Assembly (NCBI RefSeq): GCF_023571765.1
Contig: NZ_JAMJXC010000005.1
Coordinates: 248,001-312,000, forward strand
Reading direction: 5' to 3'
DNA: 64,000 nt
From: Xanthobacter aminoxidans
GTDB taxonomy: Bacteria > Pseudomonadota > Alphaproteobacteria > Rhizobiales > Xanthobacteraceae
In this document: positions 39,197 through 48,108 of the stretch, piece after piece
Numbering within the stretch: the stretch's first letter is position 1
Layout of the letters: every line of letters begins with the position of its first letter
Position numbers and translations under genes: made by a program
The notes under the pieces: model-generated
Seen by the model: the letters and a program-made list of their open reading frames with translations, nothing else
What the model was told of the DNA's origin: nothing
The model's database searches: none

Positions 39197-41083
39197 TCAG
39201 CCGCCGGAAGCGTATTCACCCACCTTCGGGTCGTCGTAGGGGCCCTTGCCGTCGAGCGAGAACACCATCACGCCGCCACCCATCTGGGTGTAATTCTGCA
39301 ACTGCTTGAACGCGCCCACGGAGCCGAGGCCGGCGGTGGGATCGTTGAGGTCGAACACCAGGCCCACGCCCGGCCAGCCGCCGACGCCGTAATAGATGGC
39401 GACGTACTGCACGCCCTTGTGGGTGTAGGTCATGGGATGGCCGATGACGCCGGACGGCAGCTTGAACTTCCACAGAAGCTCGCCGGTGTCGCTGTCGCGG
39501 GCCTTGATGAAGCCGTCCAGCGTTCCGTAGAACATCACGCCGCCGGCGGTGGCGAGCGTGCCGCCCCAGGCCGCGAAGCGCTCCATCACTTCCCACTTGT
39601 ACTTGTTGTTGATGGCGTCGTAGGCCTTCACTTGGCCGAGGCCTTCATAGGTCTGCTTGTTGCCCTTCGGGCCGGGATACATCCACAGCGTGGCGCCGAC
39701 GAAGAACTGACCCGCGCGGTAGGGGAGCATGAAGGGCTCCCAGTCCATGCAGATGTGGTTGATGCCCATGAAGAAAGACTGCCGCTCCGGGTCGTAGCTG
39801 TCGTGACCCTGGTTGTGGTAGCCCATCGCCGAGGGGCAGATGTCGCGGCCCTTGTGGTCCATGCGCGTCGCGTATTCCGGATCGCGCTGGGGCAGGCCGG
39901 TCTTCAGGTCCACCTGCTTCACCCAGTTCACCGTGTCGTCGATCTTGTCGGCAGACACGAGCGAGCCGTCGGTGCGGTCGAGGGTGTAGACGATGCCGTT
40001 GCGGTCCGGATGCGTCAGGAGCTTGCGCATCTTGCCGGCCTTGTCCTTCTGCTCGGAGAGCATCATGACGTTGACGCCGGCATAGTCCCACTCGTCGTGG
40101 GGGGTCTTCTGGTAGCCGAAGTGCGCTTCACCGGTGTCGATGTCGCGGCCCCAGATGGTCATGGTCCACTTGTTGTCGCCGGGACGCATGGTCTCGTTCC
40201 ACGGCGCGGGGTTGCCGGAGCCGTAGTAGATCATGTTGGTGCCGGGATCGAAGGCGTACCAGCCCCAGTTGGTGCCGCCGCCGATCTTCCAGGCGTCGCC
40301 CTCCCAGGTGCCGGTGCCGAGGCCCTTCTGGCCGTACTGGGGATTGGCCTTGTTGAAGTCGTCGGCGAGCTTCACCTGCTCGTCCGGGCCGGTGGCATAG
40401 GCCCGCCACTTCTGCGCGCCGGTCTTCACGTCATAGGCGGTGACGTAGCCGCGCACGCCGAGCTCGGCGCCCGAGGAGCCCACCAGCACCGTGTCCTTCA
40501 CCACATAGGGGGCGATCGTGAGGGTGGAGCCGACCTTGATGTCGGAATTCTCCAGCTTCCAGAACTCCGCGCCGGTCTCGGCATTGAGCGCCACGATGTG
40601 GCCGTCGAGCTGGGTCTTGAGGATGAGCGCCGGGGTCTTGCCGTCACCGGGCCAGTAGGCGAGGCCGCGGTTCACCACGTCGCAGCAGGCGACCGCGCGA
40701 GCGGTGGGGTTCTGCTTCGGCTTGTGCTGCCACAGGATGTGGCCGGGATCATCCAGGCCCACCGCGAACGTCGTGTTCGGGTAAGGCGAGTGGATGAACA
40801 TCATATTGTTGACGACGAGCGGGGTGCCCTCGTGGCCGGACAGCACGCCGGTCGAGAAAGACCAGGCCGGGCGAAGCTGTTTCACGTTCGCCTTGTTGAT
40901 CTGCTTCTGCGGGCTGTAGTTGTTGGCGTCGTAGTTCTTGCCGGTCATCGGCCAGTTGTCGTCGCTCTTGGCGAGTTCGACGAGCTTGTCGTTGGCGAGC
41001 GCCTGCGAACTAACGGCCGCGGAACCCGCCGCCAGGGCGAGGGTCACGGCACAGAGGGAGACGGAAGAAAACAATCTCGTCAT
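39197..41083 (-). CDS. mxaF: MxaF, PQQ-dependent methanol dehydrogenase large subunit (calcium type)
   Basis: This periplasmic enzyme oxidises methanol to formaldehyde. The 628-residue precursor has a 30-residue signal peptide. Counting from Asn31, the active-site residues fall at the textbook numbers: Glu177 ([11 protein letters not shown]), Asn261 ([10 protein letters not shown]) and catalytic Asp303 (DEWDYAG). The adjacent-cysteine ring occurs at [10 protein letters not shown]. Two residues after the catalytic Asp is Ala, whereas lanthanide XoxF enzymes have Asp there, so this is the calcium-dependent MxaF. The propeller tryptophan-docking repeats are spread through the chain. AAGGAAAACGCCAA precedes the ATG. 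It is first in mxaFJGIRSACKLD. Confidence 0.98.
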   Translation of the reverse strand: MTRLFSSVSLCAVTLALAAGSAAVSSQALANDKLVELAKSDDNWPMTGKNYDANNYSPQKQINKANVKQLRPAWSFSTGVLSGHEGTPLVVNNMMFIHSPYPNTTFAVGLDDPGHILWQHKPKQNPTARAVACCDVVNRGLAYWPGDGKTPALILKTQLDGHIVALNAETGAEFWKLENSDIKVGSTLTIAPYVVKDTVLVGSSGAELGVRGYVTAYDVKTGAQKWRAYATGPDEQVKLADDFNKANPQYGQKGLGTGTWEGDAWKIGGGTNWGWYAFDPGTNMIYYGSGNPAPWNETMRPGDNKWTMTIWGRDIDTGEAHFGYQKTPHDEWDYAGVNVMMLSEQKDKAGKMRKLLTHPDRNGIVYTLDRTDGSLVSADKIDDTVNWVKQVDLKTGLPQRDPEYATRMDHKGRDICPSAMGYHNQGHDSYDPERQSFFMGINHICMDWEPFMLPYRAGQFFVGATLWMYPGPKGNKQTYEGLGQVKAYDAINNKYKWEVMERFAAWGGTLATAGGVMFYGTLDGFIKARDSDTGELLWKFKLPSGVIGHPMTYTHKGVQYVAIYYGVGGWPGVGLVFDLNDPTAGLGSVGAFKQLQNYTQMGGGVMVFSLDGKGPYDDPKVGEYASGG

Positions 41084-41702
41084 TTGGCGTTTTCCTTGGG
41101 TGGTTCCTCACTCGGTTGGACTTGTCCCTCCCGCACCCGTGCATGCCCCACGCGGCCGGATGGCAGCGGGAGCGACACGGGAGCCGAAGCTTCCCCTCCG
41201 CTTGCGCACATGGCTCGCACCTCCGCCCCATGGCCGGGACGCAGGAGATCGCACCTCGCGGGCAGCAGAGCTGGTGATGGCCAGGGTGGCGGTCGTCCTC
41301 CGATTGCGACCTGAGACCCGTTCTTCTTTTTCTTATTGAATTCTTATGGTTCGTTATCTTGTGTGGCACCAGTTGAAGCGGTATTCGCACCTTTGTCTGC
41401 CGATCATTCGGCAATTCATTGTGGGAACACTTGGCAAAGACGGTTGCCGGACTTCCATAAGTGTCTGATAAGTATGTTGTTTGCCGACCGCTGCCGCAGC
41501 GTTCCAAGCCCCGTCCGGGTTCGTTTATTTGTGCTGTTGGCGGAGGTGTTGTGCTTTATATCATTCGTGTTTTCGCCAAGATGGAATCTGAATGCCTCTT
41601 GTTCTGAGAAAATATTCAGAGATCGTCGCGGCCTACGCAGATGGCCGGGCGATAAAGATGTCAGCGGAGACGGCAGATTACGTGGGAGAGACTGCTTTGC
41701 CG
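41084..41702. promoter_or_regulatory. 619-bp divergent control region between mxaF and the moxZYX-type genes
   Basis: No supported gene lies here. From about 41319 to 41600 the DNA is much richer in A and T than the surroundings, as expected for promoters facing both ways. On the mxaF strand a purine run (AATAAGAAAAAGAAGAA) occupies 41319-41337, about 240 nt before the mxaF start. A small palindrome GCCGA-tcat-TCGGC lies at 41399-41412 and could be a response-regulator site. I could not assign exact -35 and -10 boxes. An mxaF leader of about 200 nt is likely. Confidence 0.5.
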
Positions 41703-42296
41703 ATGCGCCTTGGCCGTGCTTCCCATCGGCTGTCCATCGCCCGGCTCTTCGCAGTGTGCCTTCTGGCAACGGCGGGCACGCTCGTGCTGGCGTCGTGTGG
41801 CGAGGAGGAGGAGCGTCGGCCCGTTGCCTCCAGCGCGGCTTCGGCGCCGGAGGCGGCGCCACCGCCCGGGGCCGGCAGTGCCGCCAAAGGAGCCGGCCCG
41901 CGAGGCGGTGCGGCGCGCGAGTGGCTGGATGTCGGCGATAATACCCCGCCCGAGGTCTTTCTCGCCACGCGGTCCGCGCCGGCCGGAGCGCCCGTGTCGG
42001 CCGAGGCTGTGGCGGAGATCTCGGCGCTCTTGAGCGAGGCCGACGCCGTGTTCGACGAGAACCGCCGCATGCTCGCCAACCGCACGCTCCAGCTTGAGCG
42101 GATGCTCGGTGAAATTTCCGTAGTCGAAGGCCCGCAGGCGCTGCTCGGGGGCTTCATCACGGTCGGTCGCGCGGTACGCCGGATCGGCTATAGTGATTTG
42201 TGCCAGCACTATTTCAATCTGCGGGCCGCCGGGGCGAGCCGCGAGGACGCCCTCGCCGCGCTTGCCGCGCCGGCGGCCGAACGGAGGAACCCATGA
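41703..42296 (+). CDS. Lipoprotein of the divergent mox regulatory operon (MoxZ-like)
   Basis: This 197-residue protein is exported. From the ATG at 41703 it has a basic N-terminus, a hydrophobic core and the lipobox LASC at about residues 30-33, followed by an acidic run and Ala/Pro linker; upstream in-frame ATGs at 41592 and 41658 would spoil that signal. The remaining domain is helical (AVAEISALLSEADAVFDENRRM, LANRTLQLERMLGEISVVEGPQ, RIGYSDLCQHYFNLR). In Paracoccus a third gene of unknown function, moxZ, accompanies moxY and moxX; this gene is in that position. It may sense methanol or its dehydrogenase on behalf of the kinase (inference). Its stop overlaps the kinase start. Confidence 0.72.
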   Translation: MRLGRASHRLSIARLFAVCLLATAGTLVLASCGEEEERRPVASSAASAPEAAPPPGAGSAAKGAGPRGGAAREWLDVGDNTPPEVFLATRSAPAGAPVSAEAVAEISALLSEADAVFDENRRMLANRTLQLERMLGEISVVEGPQALLGGFITVGRAVRRIGYSDLCQHYFNLRAAGASREDALAALAAPAAERRNP

Positions 42297-43810
42297 GCGT
42301 CCACCCCGCCACGCGCGCCTCGTTGCCGCGGGGCATCACGGGCGCGAAAGACGAGGCGGGACAGGCGGGCGCAGCGGAGGCGTCCATGCGCCGCGTGTCG
42401 CTGCGCACCCGCGTGCTCGGCGCCGTTCTCGCCATCAATCTGGTCGCCGCTGTGGTTGCGGGCGCCGTGGTGGTGGTGAATGCGCGCGTCGCGGCCGGGC
42501 GCGAGATGGTGGCCTCCATCGAGATGGCGGAAAATATGGTCCGCGAGGTGGCCGAGCGTGTGGCCACGGAGCAGGGAACGACCCTCGCCGCGGCCTTTCC
42601 GCCCCACCTGCGCCACCTGCGCCATGTGCGCATCTCCCTCGAAGGGCCGGACGGGCGCCCGGCCGTGTTGCCCGCCGACGGCGCGCCGGCAAACAGCGAG
42701 GCGGCGCCCTCCTGGTTCGCCCGGCTCATCGGCGTGTCACAGGTCACACGACGGATCGACGTGGTGGCCGACGGGCGTCTCATCGGCCGGGTGCGGATCG
42801 AGGGCGTTCCCGATGACGAGGTGGCAGAGGTCTGGGACGACGTATTCGATTTCGCCAGCGTCGCCCTCGCGGTGAACTTCGCCATTCTTTCGGCCCTGTT
42901 CGTCGCCCTGGGACAGGTGCGACGAGATCTCTCGCGCTTTCGCGGCGCTCTGGACGAGCTGGAGCACAACGAGTTCGCCTGCCGCGTCGAACCGCCCCGC
43001 ACTCGCGAGCTCGCCGAGGTGGCGGAGCGCTTCAACGCCTTCGCCGAAACCCTCGGCGCGGCGCGGGAGGAGAATGCCCACCTCTATGGCCGTCTCGTGA
43101 GCCTGCAGGAGGACGAGCGGCGCCAGATCGCCGGTGATCTGCATGACGAGCTGGGGCCACTCATGTTCGGCCTGAAGGCCAGCGCCGATTCGCTCGCCCG
43201 CCTCGCGGCCACCGCTCCTGCGGAGAATGCCGAGCGCATGGTGGCGCGGGCGAAGAGCCTGATTGAGATCGTCGAGCGGATGCAGGTCGCCAACCGCCGC
43301 CTGCTCACCCGCATCCGCCCCGCTGCGCTCGACCATGTGCCCCTGAAGGACGTGCTTTCCAGCCTCGTCGCAGATTTCCGCCAGCACGATCCCGAGCGGC
43401 GATTCGCGCTGGAGACCGGTGTGCTCGCCGATCATTACGAGCCGTCGTTCGACGCCACCGTCTATCGCTGCGCGCAGGAGGGCGTGACCAACGCGCTCAA
43501 GCACGGCAATGCCCGTTCCGTGCGCATCATCGTGGGCGAGGAAGGCCGACGTGGTGCAGGGGGCATGCTGCGCCTTGTCGTCGCGGATGACGGGCAGGGG
43601 CCGCCGGCCATTCCGTCGATGGGCCACGGCCTCTCGGGCATGAAGGAACGGGTGCGCGCGCTGGGCGGCATCTGTCGACTGGAGCGGGGTAGCGAAGGAG
43701 GGGCGCGCCTTTTTGTGGAGCTTCCCATCCCGTTGGGGCATTCTGCCTCCGCGTCTTCGGCCTCCGCCGAGGGCAGGCGCGTGCGTTCAGGGCCAGGGCA
43801 TTCGGTATGA
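42293..43810 (+). CDS. moxY: Sensor histidine kinase, NarL/HisKA_3 type (MoxY-like)
   Basis: This 505-residue inner-membrane kinase has membrane segments at about 41-63 and 188-207 flanking a periplasmic sensor domain of about 120 residues. A HAMP-like segment (208-258) comes next, then the HisKA_3 phosphoacceptor helix with His284 (QIAGDLHDELGPLMFGLKA) and a HATPase with N-box AQEGVTNALKHGNARSV, G1 VADDGQGPP and G2 GHGLSGMKERVRALGG. It overlaps the lipoprotein gene before and the response-regulator gene after (4 bp each). Divergence from mxaF matches moxXYZ of Paracoccus, which controls methanol dehydrogenase synthesis. Confidence 0.88.
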   Translation: MSVHPATRASLPRGITGAKDEAGQAGAAEASMRRVSLRTRVLGAVLAINLVAAVVAGAVVVVNARVAAGREMVASIEMAENMVREVAERVATEQGTTLAAAFPPHLRHLRHVRISLEGPDGRPAVLPADGAPANSEAAPSWFARLIGVSQVTRRIDVVADGRLIGRVRIEGVPDDEVAEVWDDVFDFASVALAVNFAILSALFVALGQVRRDLSRFRGALDELEHNEFACRVEPPRTRELAEVAERFNAFAETLGAAREENAHLYGRLVSLQEDERRQIAGDLHDELGPLMFGLKASADSLARLAATAPAENAERMVARAKSLIEIVERMQVANRRLLTRIRPAALDHVPLKDVLSSLVADFRQHDPERRFALETGVLADHYEPSFDATVYRCAQEGVTNALKHGNARSVRIIVGEEGRRGAGGMLRLVVADDGQGPPAIPSMGHGLSGMKERVRALGGICRLERGSEGGARLFVELPIPLGHSASASSASAEGRRVRSGPGHSV

Positions 43811-44460
43811 CCAGCGTTCTCCTCATCGACGACCACCCCATCGTGCTGCAGGGCTGCCGGCACTTGCTGGAGGACGCGGGCATCAGCGACCTGATGGAGG
43901 CGCAGACGGCGCTGGCCGGCTATCGCCTGTTCCGTCGCAAGCGGCCGGACGTGGTGATCGTGGATCTCGCGCTCAACGGCAGCGGCCTCGCCGGCCTCGC
44001 TCTGGTGCGGCGGCTCAGGGCGCAGGCGGCGCGCATGCCCATCCTGGTCTTCTCCATGCACGCCGACCCGGTGATCGCCAGCCGCGCGCTGGAGGCCGGC
44101 GCGACCGGCTATCTCCTGAAGGACACCTCGCCCGACGACCTCCTCGAAGCTTTCGAAAAGGTGCGGCGGGGCCAGCCCTACATCAGCCATGACCTGGCGC
44201 TGGAAGTGGCCCTGCTCGGCACACGCGGGCGCAGCGGCGTGATGGCCGATCTCACTCCGCGCGAGCTGCAGGCGCTGGCGCTGCTTGCCGAGGGCAAGGC
44301 CTATGGCCAGATCGCCGACGAACTGGGCGTCAGCTACAAAACGGTGGCCAACACGTGCTCCCAGCTCAAGGCCAAGCTCGGTGCGACGAATCTGGCCGAG
44401 CTGATTCACCGCGCCATCCAGTACGTGGCCGGCGCCCCGACCGGACGGGCGAAGAACTAG
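43807..44460 (+). CDS. moxX: LuxR/NarL-type response regulator (MoxX-like)
   Basis: This 217-residue DNA-binding response regulator has a receiver domain at residues 1-118 with acid pocket Asp8/Asp9 (VLLIDDHP), phosphoacceptor Asp53 (VVIVDLAL) and Lys105 (GYLLKDTS). A LuxR-type helix-turn-helix follows at about 148-210 (LTPRELQALALLAEGKAYGQ, LGVSYKTVANTCSQLKAKLG). It is the partner of the preceding kinase and probably activates the mxa operon from a site in the divergent region. Confidence 0.9.
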   Translation: MTSVLLIDDHPIVLQGCRHLLEDAGISDLMEAQTALAGYRLFRRKRPDVVIVDLALNGSGLAGLALVRRLRAQAARMPILVFSMHADPVIASRALEAGATGYLLKDTSPDDLLEAFEKVRRGQPYISHDLALEVALLGTRGRSGVMADLTPRELQALALLAEGKAYGQIADELGVSYKTVANTCSQLKAKLGATNLAELIHRAIQYVAGAPTGRAKN

Positions 44461-44638
44461 GCTCGCCTTCCCGGTGAGTCTGAGCTTCTCAGGTTCGGAC
44501 GCCGTCTGCGGACATTGTGGTAGCCGCTCTCAGCCAACAGAGTGAACGCGACACCCGAAAGCCATTTACAGATGGCTTGCCTAGCCGCCGAACGCGTGAG
44601 CGCTCCAAATCGCACTTCGTCCACAAGCCATTGAGATT

Positions 44639-44714
44639 TGGTGGGCCCGGCAGGACTCGAACCTGCAACCTAACCGTTATGAGCGGTCAGCTCTAACCAT
44701 TGAGCTACAGGCCC
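44639..44714 (-). tRNA. tRNA with CAU anticodon, probably tRNA-Ile2 (lysidine type)
   Basis: The 76-nt gene folds as a full cloverleaf: acceptor GGGCCTG with CGGGCCC, D-arm GCTC/GAGC with an 8-nt loop, anticodon stem GACCG/CGGTT around CTCATAA (anticodon CAU), T-arm GCAGG/CCTGC with TTCGAGT, and an encoded CCA. CAU can be Met or Ile2. The short D-loop and the GGTTAGAGC segment resemble bacterial Ile2 more than elongator Met, in which case TilS would convert C34 to lysidine. Not an initiator, because G1-C72 is paired. Confidence 0.88.
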
Positions 44715-44907
44715 CCAAAGTGCGGCATGTTCCTGCTGCTCTACCAATCCTGCCTCTCGGGAACAACAGATTCCCGTCCAGCCGCGAGACGCATGCCCTA
44801 AGGGTGGGGACGGGGGCGGGCTCGCCGCAATGGCGCCGTGTTCGCGCTGTCGTCTGCGGGTCCATGTCCCGGTGACAGAACGCCCGGGGCCGAACGAGGA
44901 TACCTCC

Positions 44908-45660
44908 ATGCGTCATTCGCCGGCCCGCATCGTTTCCCTTCCGCGCGCCGCGGCCAGCACGGCGGCCGTGTTCGCGGCGGCCTTGGCCGCAACGCTTGCC
45001 GTTGCGGGGCCTGCGGCAGCGGCGGCCACCATCACGGTGGTGGGCGAGGCGAAGCGCACTGCGCCGCCGGATATGGCGGTGCTCACCACGGGGGTCGTCA
45101 GCAATGCCAAGACCGCCGATGACGCCCTCGCCGCCAATTCCAAGGCGGTGTCGGAGGTGATCGCAGCGCTGAAGGCTGCCGGCATTGCGCCGAACGACAT
45201 CTCCACCTCCTCCTTCTCCATCCAGCCGCAGCAGTCCTATCCGCAGCCGCCGTCGCGCGAGACGCCGAAGCTGATCGGCTTCGAGGTGCGCAATTCGGTG
45301 CGGATCACGGTGCGCGACTTGGGCAAGCTCGGCGGGCTCCTCGACAAGGTGGTGCAGTCCGGAGCCAACCAGGCCTCCGGCCTCTCCTTCGCCCTCGCCG
45401 ACACCGACCGTCTGGAAGGCGAAGCGCGCGCCGCCTCCGTAAAGGATGCCATCGAGCAGGCGAAGGGCGTCGCGGCGGCTGCGGGGCTTCGGCTCACGCG
45501 CATCATGTCGATCCAGCCCGATGGGCAGAGCGGCGGTCCCATCATGCCGGCGCCCATGATGATGAAGGCGGATTCGGCCCGCATGGCCGTGCCGGTCGAG
45601 GCCGGGGAGATCGAGGTGCGGGCCCGTACCGTCCTGGTCTATGAAGCCGAGCCCCAATAG
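44908..45660 (+). CDS. SIMPL-domain (DUF541) periplasmic protein
   Basis: This 250-residue exported protein has a signal peptide at residues 1-34 ending GPAAA and a single SIMPL domain: ATITVVGEAKRTAPPDMAVL, VSEVIAALKAAGIAPNDISTSSFSI, GFEVRNSVRITVRDLGKLGGLLDKVVQ and ARAASVKDAIEQAKGVAAAAGLRL. Members such as YggE form periplasmic rings linked to oxidative stress tolerance; a specific role is unknown. The ATG at 44908 is preceded by CGAGGATACCTCC. It stands alone between the tRNA and the Nudix gene. Confidence 0.87.
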   Translation: MRHSPARIVSLPRAAASTAAVFAAALAATLAVAGPAAAAATITVVGEAKRTAPPDMAVLTTGVVSNAKTADDALAANSKAVSEVIAALKAAGIAPNDISTSSFSIQPQQSYPQPPSRETPKLIGFEVRNSVRITVRDLGKLGGLLDKVVQSGANQASGLSFALADTDRLEGEARAASVKDAIEQAKGVAAAAGLRLTRIMSIQPDGQSGGPIMPAPMMMKADSARMAVPVEAGEIEVRARTVLVYEAEPQ

Positions 45661-45808
45661 GGGCCGGCCGTCGCGTTCCAGGCCGATTTCTTGGCAGGAA
45701 TGCTTTGTGATAGATCAGTCATAATGACCGATTCTACCGTCGGCGGGCGGAGAACGGGTCCCCCGTGTATTGCGTCTGTTTTTCACGTACCGCCGATGTT
45801 GGATCGTC

Positions 45809-47107
45809 ATGGCGCCTTCGTCGGAATGGCCCCATCTCGCGGTCACCGGCGGGCCTTCGGGACGCAGGGTGCAATATGCTGCCTTGCCCTACCGTGTGCG
45901 GCGCGATGGCGAGGTGCAGGTTCGCCTCATTACTTCCCGTGAGACGCGCAGGTGGGTGATCCCCAAGGGATGGCCCATCAAGGGACTGACTCCTCCAAAG
46001 ACGGCCGCCCGCGAGTGCTATGAGGAGGCTGGCCTCGTCGGCGTGGTCTCCCGCGAGCCGCTCGGCGCATACACGTACGAGAAGCGCCTCGGCACCCGCT
46101 CGGTGCTCTGCGACGTGCTGGTGTTCCCGCTCAAGGTCAAGCGCCTGCTGCAGAAGTGGCCGGAACGGTTCCAGCGCTATGGATTCTGGTTCTCCGTCGA
46201 AACTGCTGCTGCGGCGGTTCAGGAGGAGGATCTCTCCGAGCTGATTCTGTCCTTCGGCGCCATCATGGCGCGGCGCTGGGAGGAGGCGCAGGCCGAAGCC
46301 GCGAGCGCCGCCGAAGGAGCCGCCGCCAAGGCGAAGCCGGCGAAAGCGAAGGTGACCAAGGCCCGTGAAGGCAAGGCCAAGGTGGGCAAGGGCACGGACG
46401 CTGCACCCGAGCAGGCCGAGCCCGAGGCGCCGAAGGGAAAGCCGTCGAAGGAGCTGAAGCCGGTAAAGGCTGCCCCGAAGTCGGCAAAGGCGAAGGCGAC
46501 CAAGGCAAAAGCAGGCAAGGCGAAGTCCGCGAAGGGCGGGGCGGCGCTTGCCATGGAGCCGGAAAACCCGTCGTTGGCCGGTGAGGCGCAGGAGAAGGAC
46601 GCTGCGCCGCCCGCCCGGACCAAGCGCGCCAAGGGCAAGGTGAGCAAGGCGCTTGCAGCACAGGCGAAGGCTGCTCAGGCTCCGGTGCCTGCCGCCGATA
46701 CCAGCCTGGCAAAAGCGGGGGCGAGGACCAAGGGCGTTGCCAAGACGACGGTCGCCAAGGCGGCGAGGACAGCGACGGTCGCAAAGTCGGTGAAACCCAA
46801 GGCCGTGAAGCCGAAGGTGGCGAAGGCCAAGGGCTCAGCGAAGCCGGCCAAAGTTGCGGCAGTCAAAACCGCCTCGGGCAAAGCTGCGCGGGTCAGGAAA
46901 CCGGCTGCCAAGACCGCGATTGCCAAGACCGCTGCTGCCAAGATTACGACGGCCAAGACCGCCACTGCGAAGGGCACGACGCCCAAGACAACGACAGCCA
47001 AGCCCGCTAAGGCGCTCGCGTCCGCCACGGAGAGCGCTACCGCCAGCAAGAAGGCGCGGGCGCGCAAGGCCGCCGCGCCTAAATCTCCCTCCAAGCCGAA
47101 GCGCTAG
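45809..47107 (+). CDS. Nudix hydrolase fused to a histone H1-like Lys/Ala-rich tail
   Basis: This 432-residue two-part protein has a Nudix domain at residues 1-160: RRWVIPKGWPIKGLTPPKTA leading to the Nudix helix AARECYEEAGLVG (residues 67-78), which keeps Arg68, Glu69, Glu72 and Glu73 for metal binding. It resembles the diphosphoinositol-phosphate/diadenosine type. From about residue 172 to the end the chain is low-complexity, made of AKAK, TAKT and KPAK-like units, strongly basic and free of hydrophobic core residues, like bacterial H1-like proteins (AlgP, Hc1). Start at 45809; an earlier ATG at 45770 is possible. The tail probably binds DNA, RNA or polyphosphate (inference). Confidence 0.85.
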   Translation: MAPSSEWPHLAVTGGPSGRRVQYAALPYRVRRDGEVQVRLITSRETRRWVIPKGWPIKGLTPPKTAARECYEEAGLVGVVSREPLGAYTYEKRLGTRSVLCDVLVFPLKVKRLLQKWPERFQRYGFWFSVETAAAAVQEEDLSELILSFGAIMARRWEEAQAEAASAAEGAAAKAKPAKAKVTKAREGKAKVGKGTDAAPEQAEPEAPKGKPSKELKPVKAAPKSAKAKATKAKAGKAKSAKGGAALAMEPENPSLAGEAQEKDAAPPARTKRAKGKVSKALAAQAKAAQAPVPAADTSLAKAGARTKGVAKTTVAKAARTATVAKSVKPKAVKPKVAKAKGSAKPAKVAAVKTASGKAARVRKPAAKTAIAKTAAAKITTAKTATAKGTTPKTTTAKPAKALASATESATASKKARARKAAAPKSPSKPKR

Positions 47108-47147
47108 GCGGCGTGCGCCGATGCGCCTTCACGCCGGCGTGGCCGTT

Positions 47148-47951
47148 TCAGGGAAGCGGCGCCACGGCCCGGCGGTACAGGTGCCATGTGGCGTGCCCCA
47201 GAACCGGCAGCACGAAGATCAGCCCGAGGAAGGCCGGTGCCGTGCCGATGGCGATCAGCGCCACGACGCAGATGCCCCAAAGGATCATCGGACCAGGGCT
47301 GGTGAGCACCGCCTGCACGCTGGTGATCATCGCGGTCACCACGTCGAGATCCCGGTCCATGAGCAGCGGGAAGGAGATGACCGTGATGGAGAAGAGCCCC
47401 AACGCCAGCGCCGCACCGATCACGTGGCCCACCGCCAGGAAGGCGATGCCGTCCGAGGTGGTGAACAGCACCTTCAGGAAGTCGTTGAGCGTGGCGAAGG
47501 AGGCGAAGCCGAGGAACAGCGCGAGCAGTAGCCGCACCTGATACATCCAGATGATGAAGGCGAAGATGGTGACGAACGCCATCCATCCAAGCTCGCGCTG
47601 GCGCTGGGCGAAGATGGTGGACAGGACACCCTGCCATGTGGGCTGGCGCCCCGCCTCGAGTTCCCGGCTGACATCGTAGAGCCCGGCCGCCACGAACGGC
47701 CCGATCAGCACGGATCCGGCGAAGAGCGGATAGGCGAGATAGCCCAGCTCGAAGAAGAAGACGCAGGCAACGATGGCGAGACCGCCCGCCGCATAGAGCG
47801 CGCCGAACGCAAGGCCGAACGCCGGGGCCTGCGCGAAGTCTGACAGTCCCTCGATGAGCGAGGCCTTCACGTCCGCGAACGTCACCGCCCGGACCGCCGG
47901 CATCGCCTGCACGGCCCGTGGCCGGTTCTCCACCGTATCCACCATCTTCAC
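47148..47951 (-). CDS. DUF2189-family membrane protein
   Basis: This 267-residue inner-membrane protein has about six membrane segments. The pattern is that of DUF2189: VRAVTFADVKASLIEGLSDFAQAPAFGLAFG at the start, LAYPLFAGSVLIGPFVAAGLYDVSRELEAGR, then MYQVRLLLALFLGFASF, VISFPLLMDRDLDVVTAMITS and the end GLIFVLPVLGHATWHLYRR. Relatives are often found beside cytochrome c oxidase genes; function unknown. A second ATG two codons downstream is an alternative start. It is convergent with the Nudix fusion gene. Confidence 0.86.
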   Translation of the reverse strand: MKMVDTVENRPRAVQAMPAVRAVTFADVKASLIEGLSDFAQAPAFGLAFGALYAAGGLAIVACVFFFELGYLAYPLFAGSVLIGPFVAAGLYDVSRELEAGRQPTWQGVLSTIFAQRQRELGWMAFVTIFAFIIWMYQVRLLLALFLGFASFATLNDFLKVLFTTSDGIAFLAVGHVIGAALALGLFSITVISFPLLMDRDLDVVTAMITSVQAVLTSPGPMILWGICVVALIAIGTAPAFLGLIFVLPVLGHATWHLYRRAVAPLP

Positions 47952-48108
47952 CTCCCGAATTCTTCTCTTTGGAAGAAGACTGGGAGGGGAACGGGGGGTT
48001 GTAAAGGGCCTCGCTCAAGGCTGGCCGAAAGTGCTAGGCGCGGTGCGCGACCGGACGGCCTCCTGGGGCTCGTGCCTGCGATGATGCAAGCCAATGATGC
48101 GGAAGGGC

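Noticed and set aside
41319-41337. AAGAAA-like purine run upstream of mxaF as the Methylobacterium-type mxa promoter
   Set aside because: The paired TAGAAA at 18 bp is not present, so the match is only to an A/G-rich run.
46310-47100. The repetitive Lys/Ala coding stretch as a CRISPR or satellite array
   Set aside because: Repeats are irregular in spacing and sequence, keep one reading frame, and encode an H1-like protein tail.
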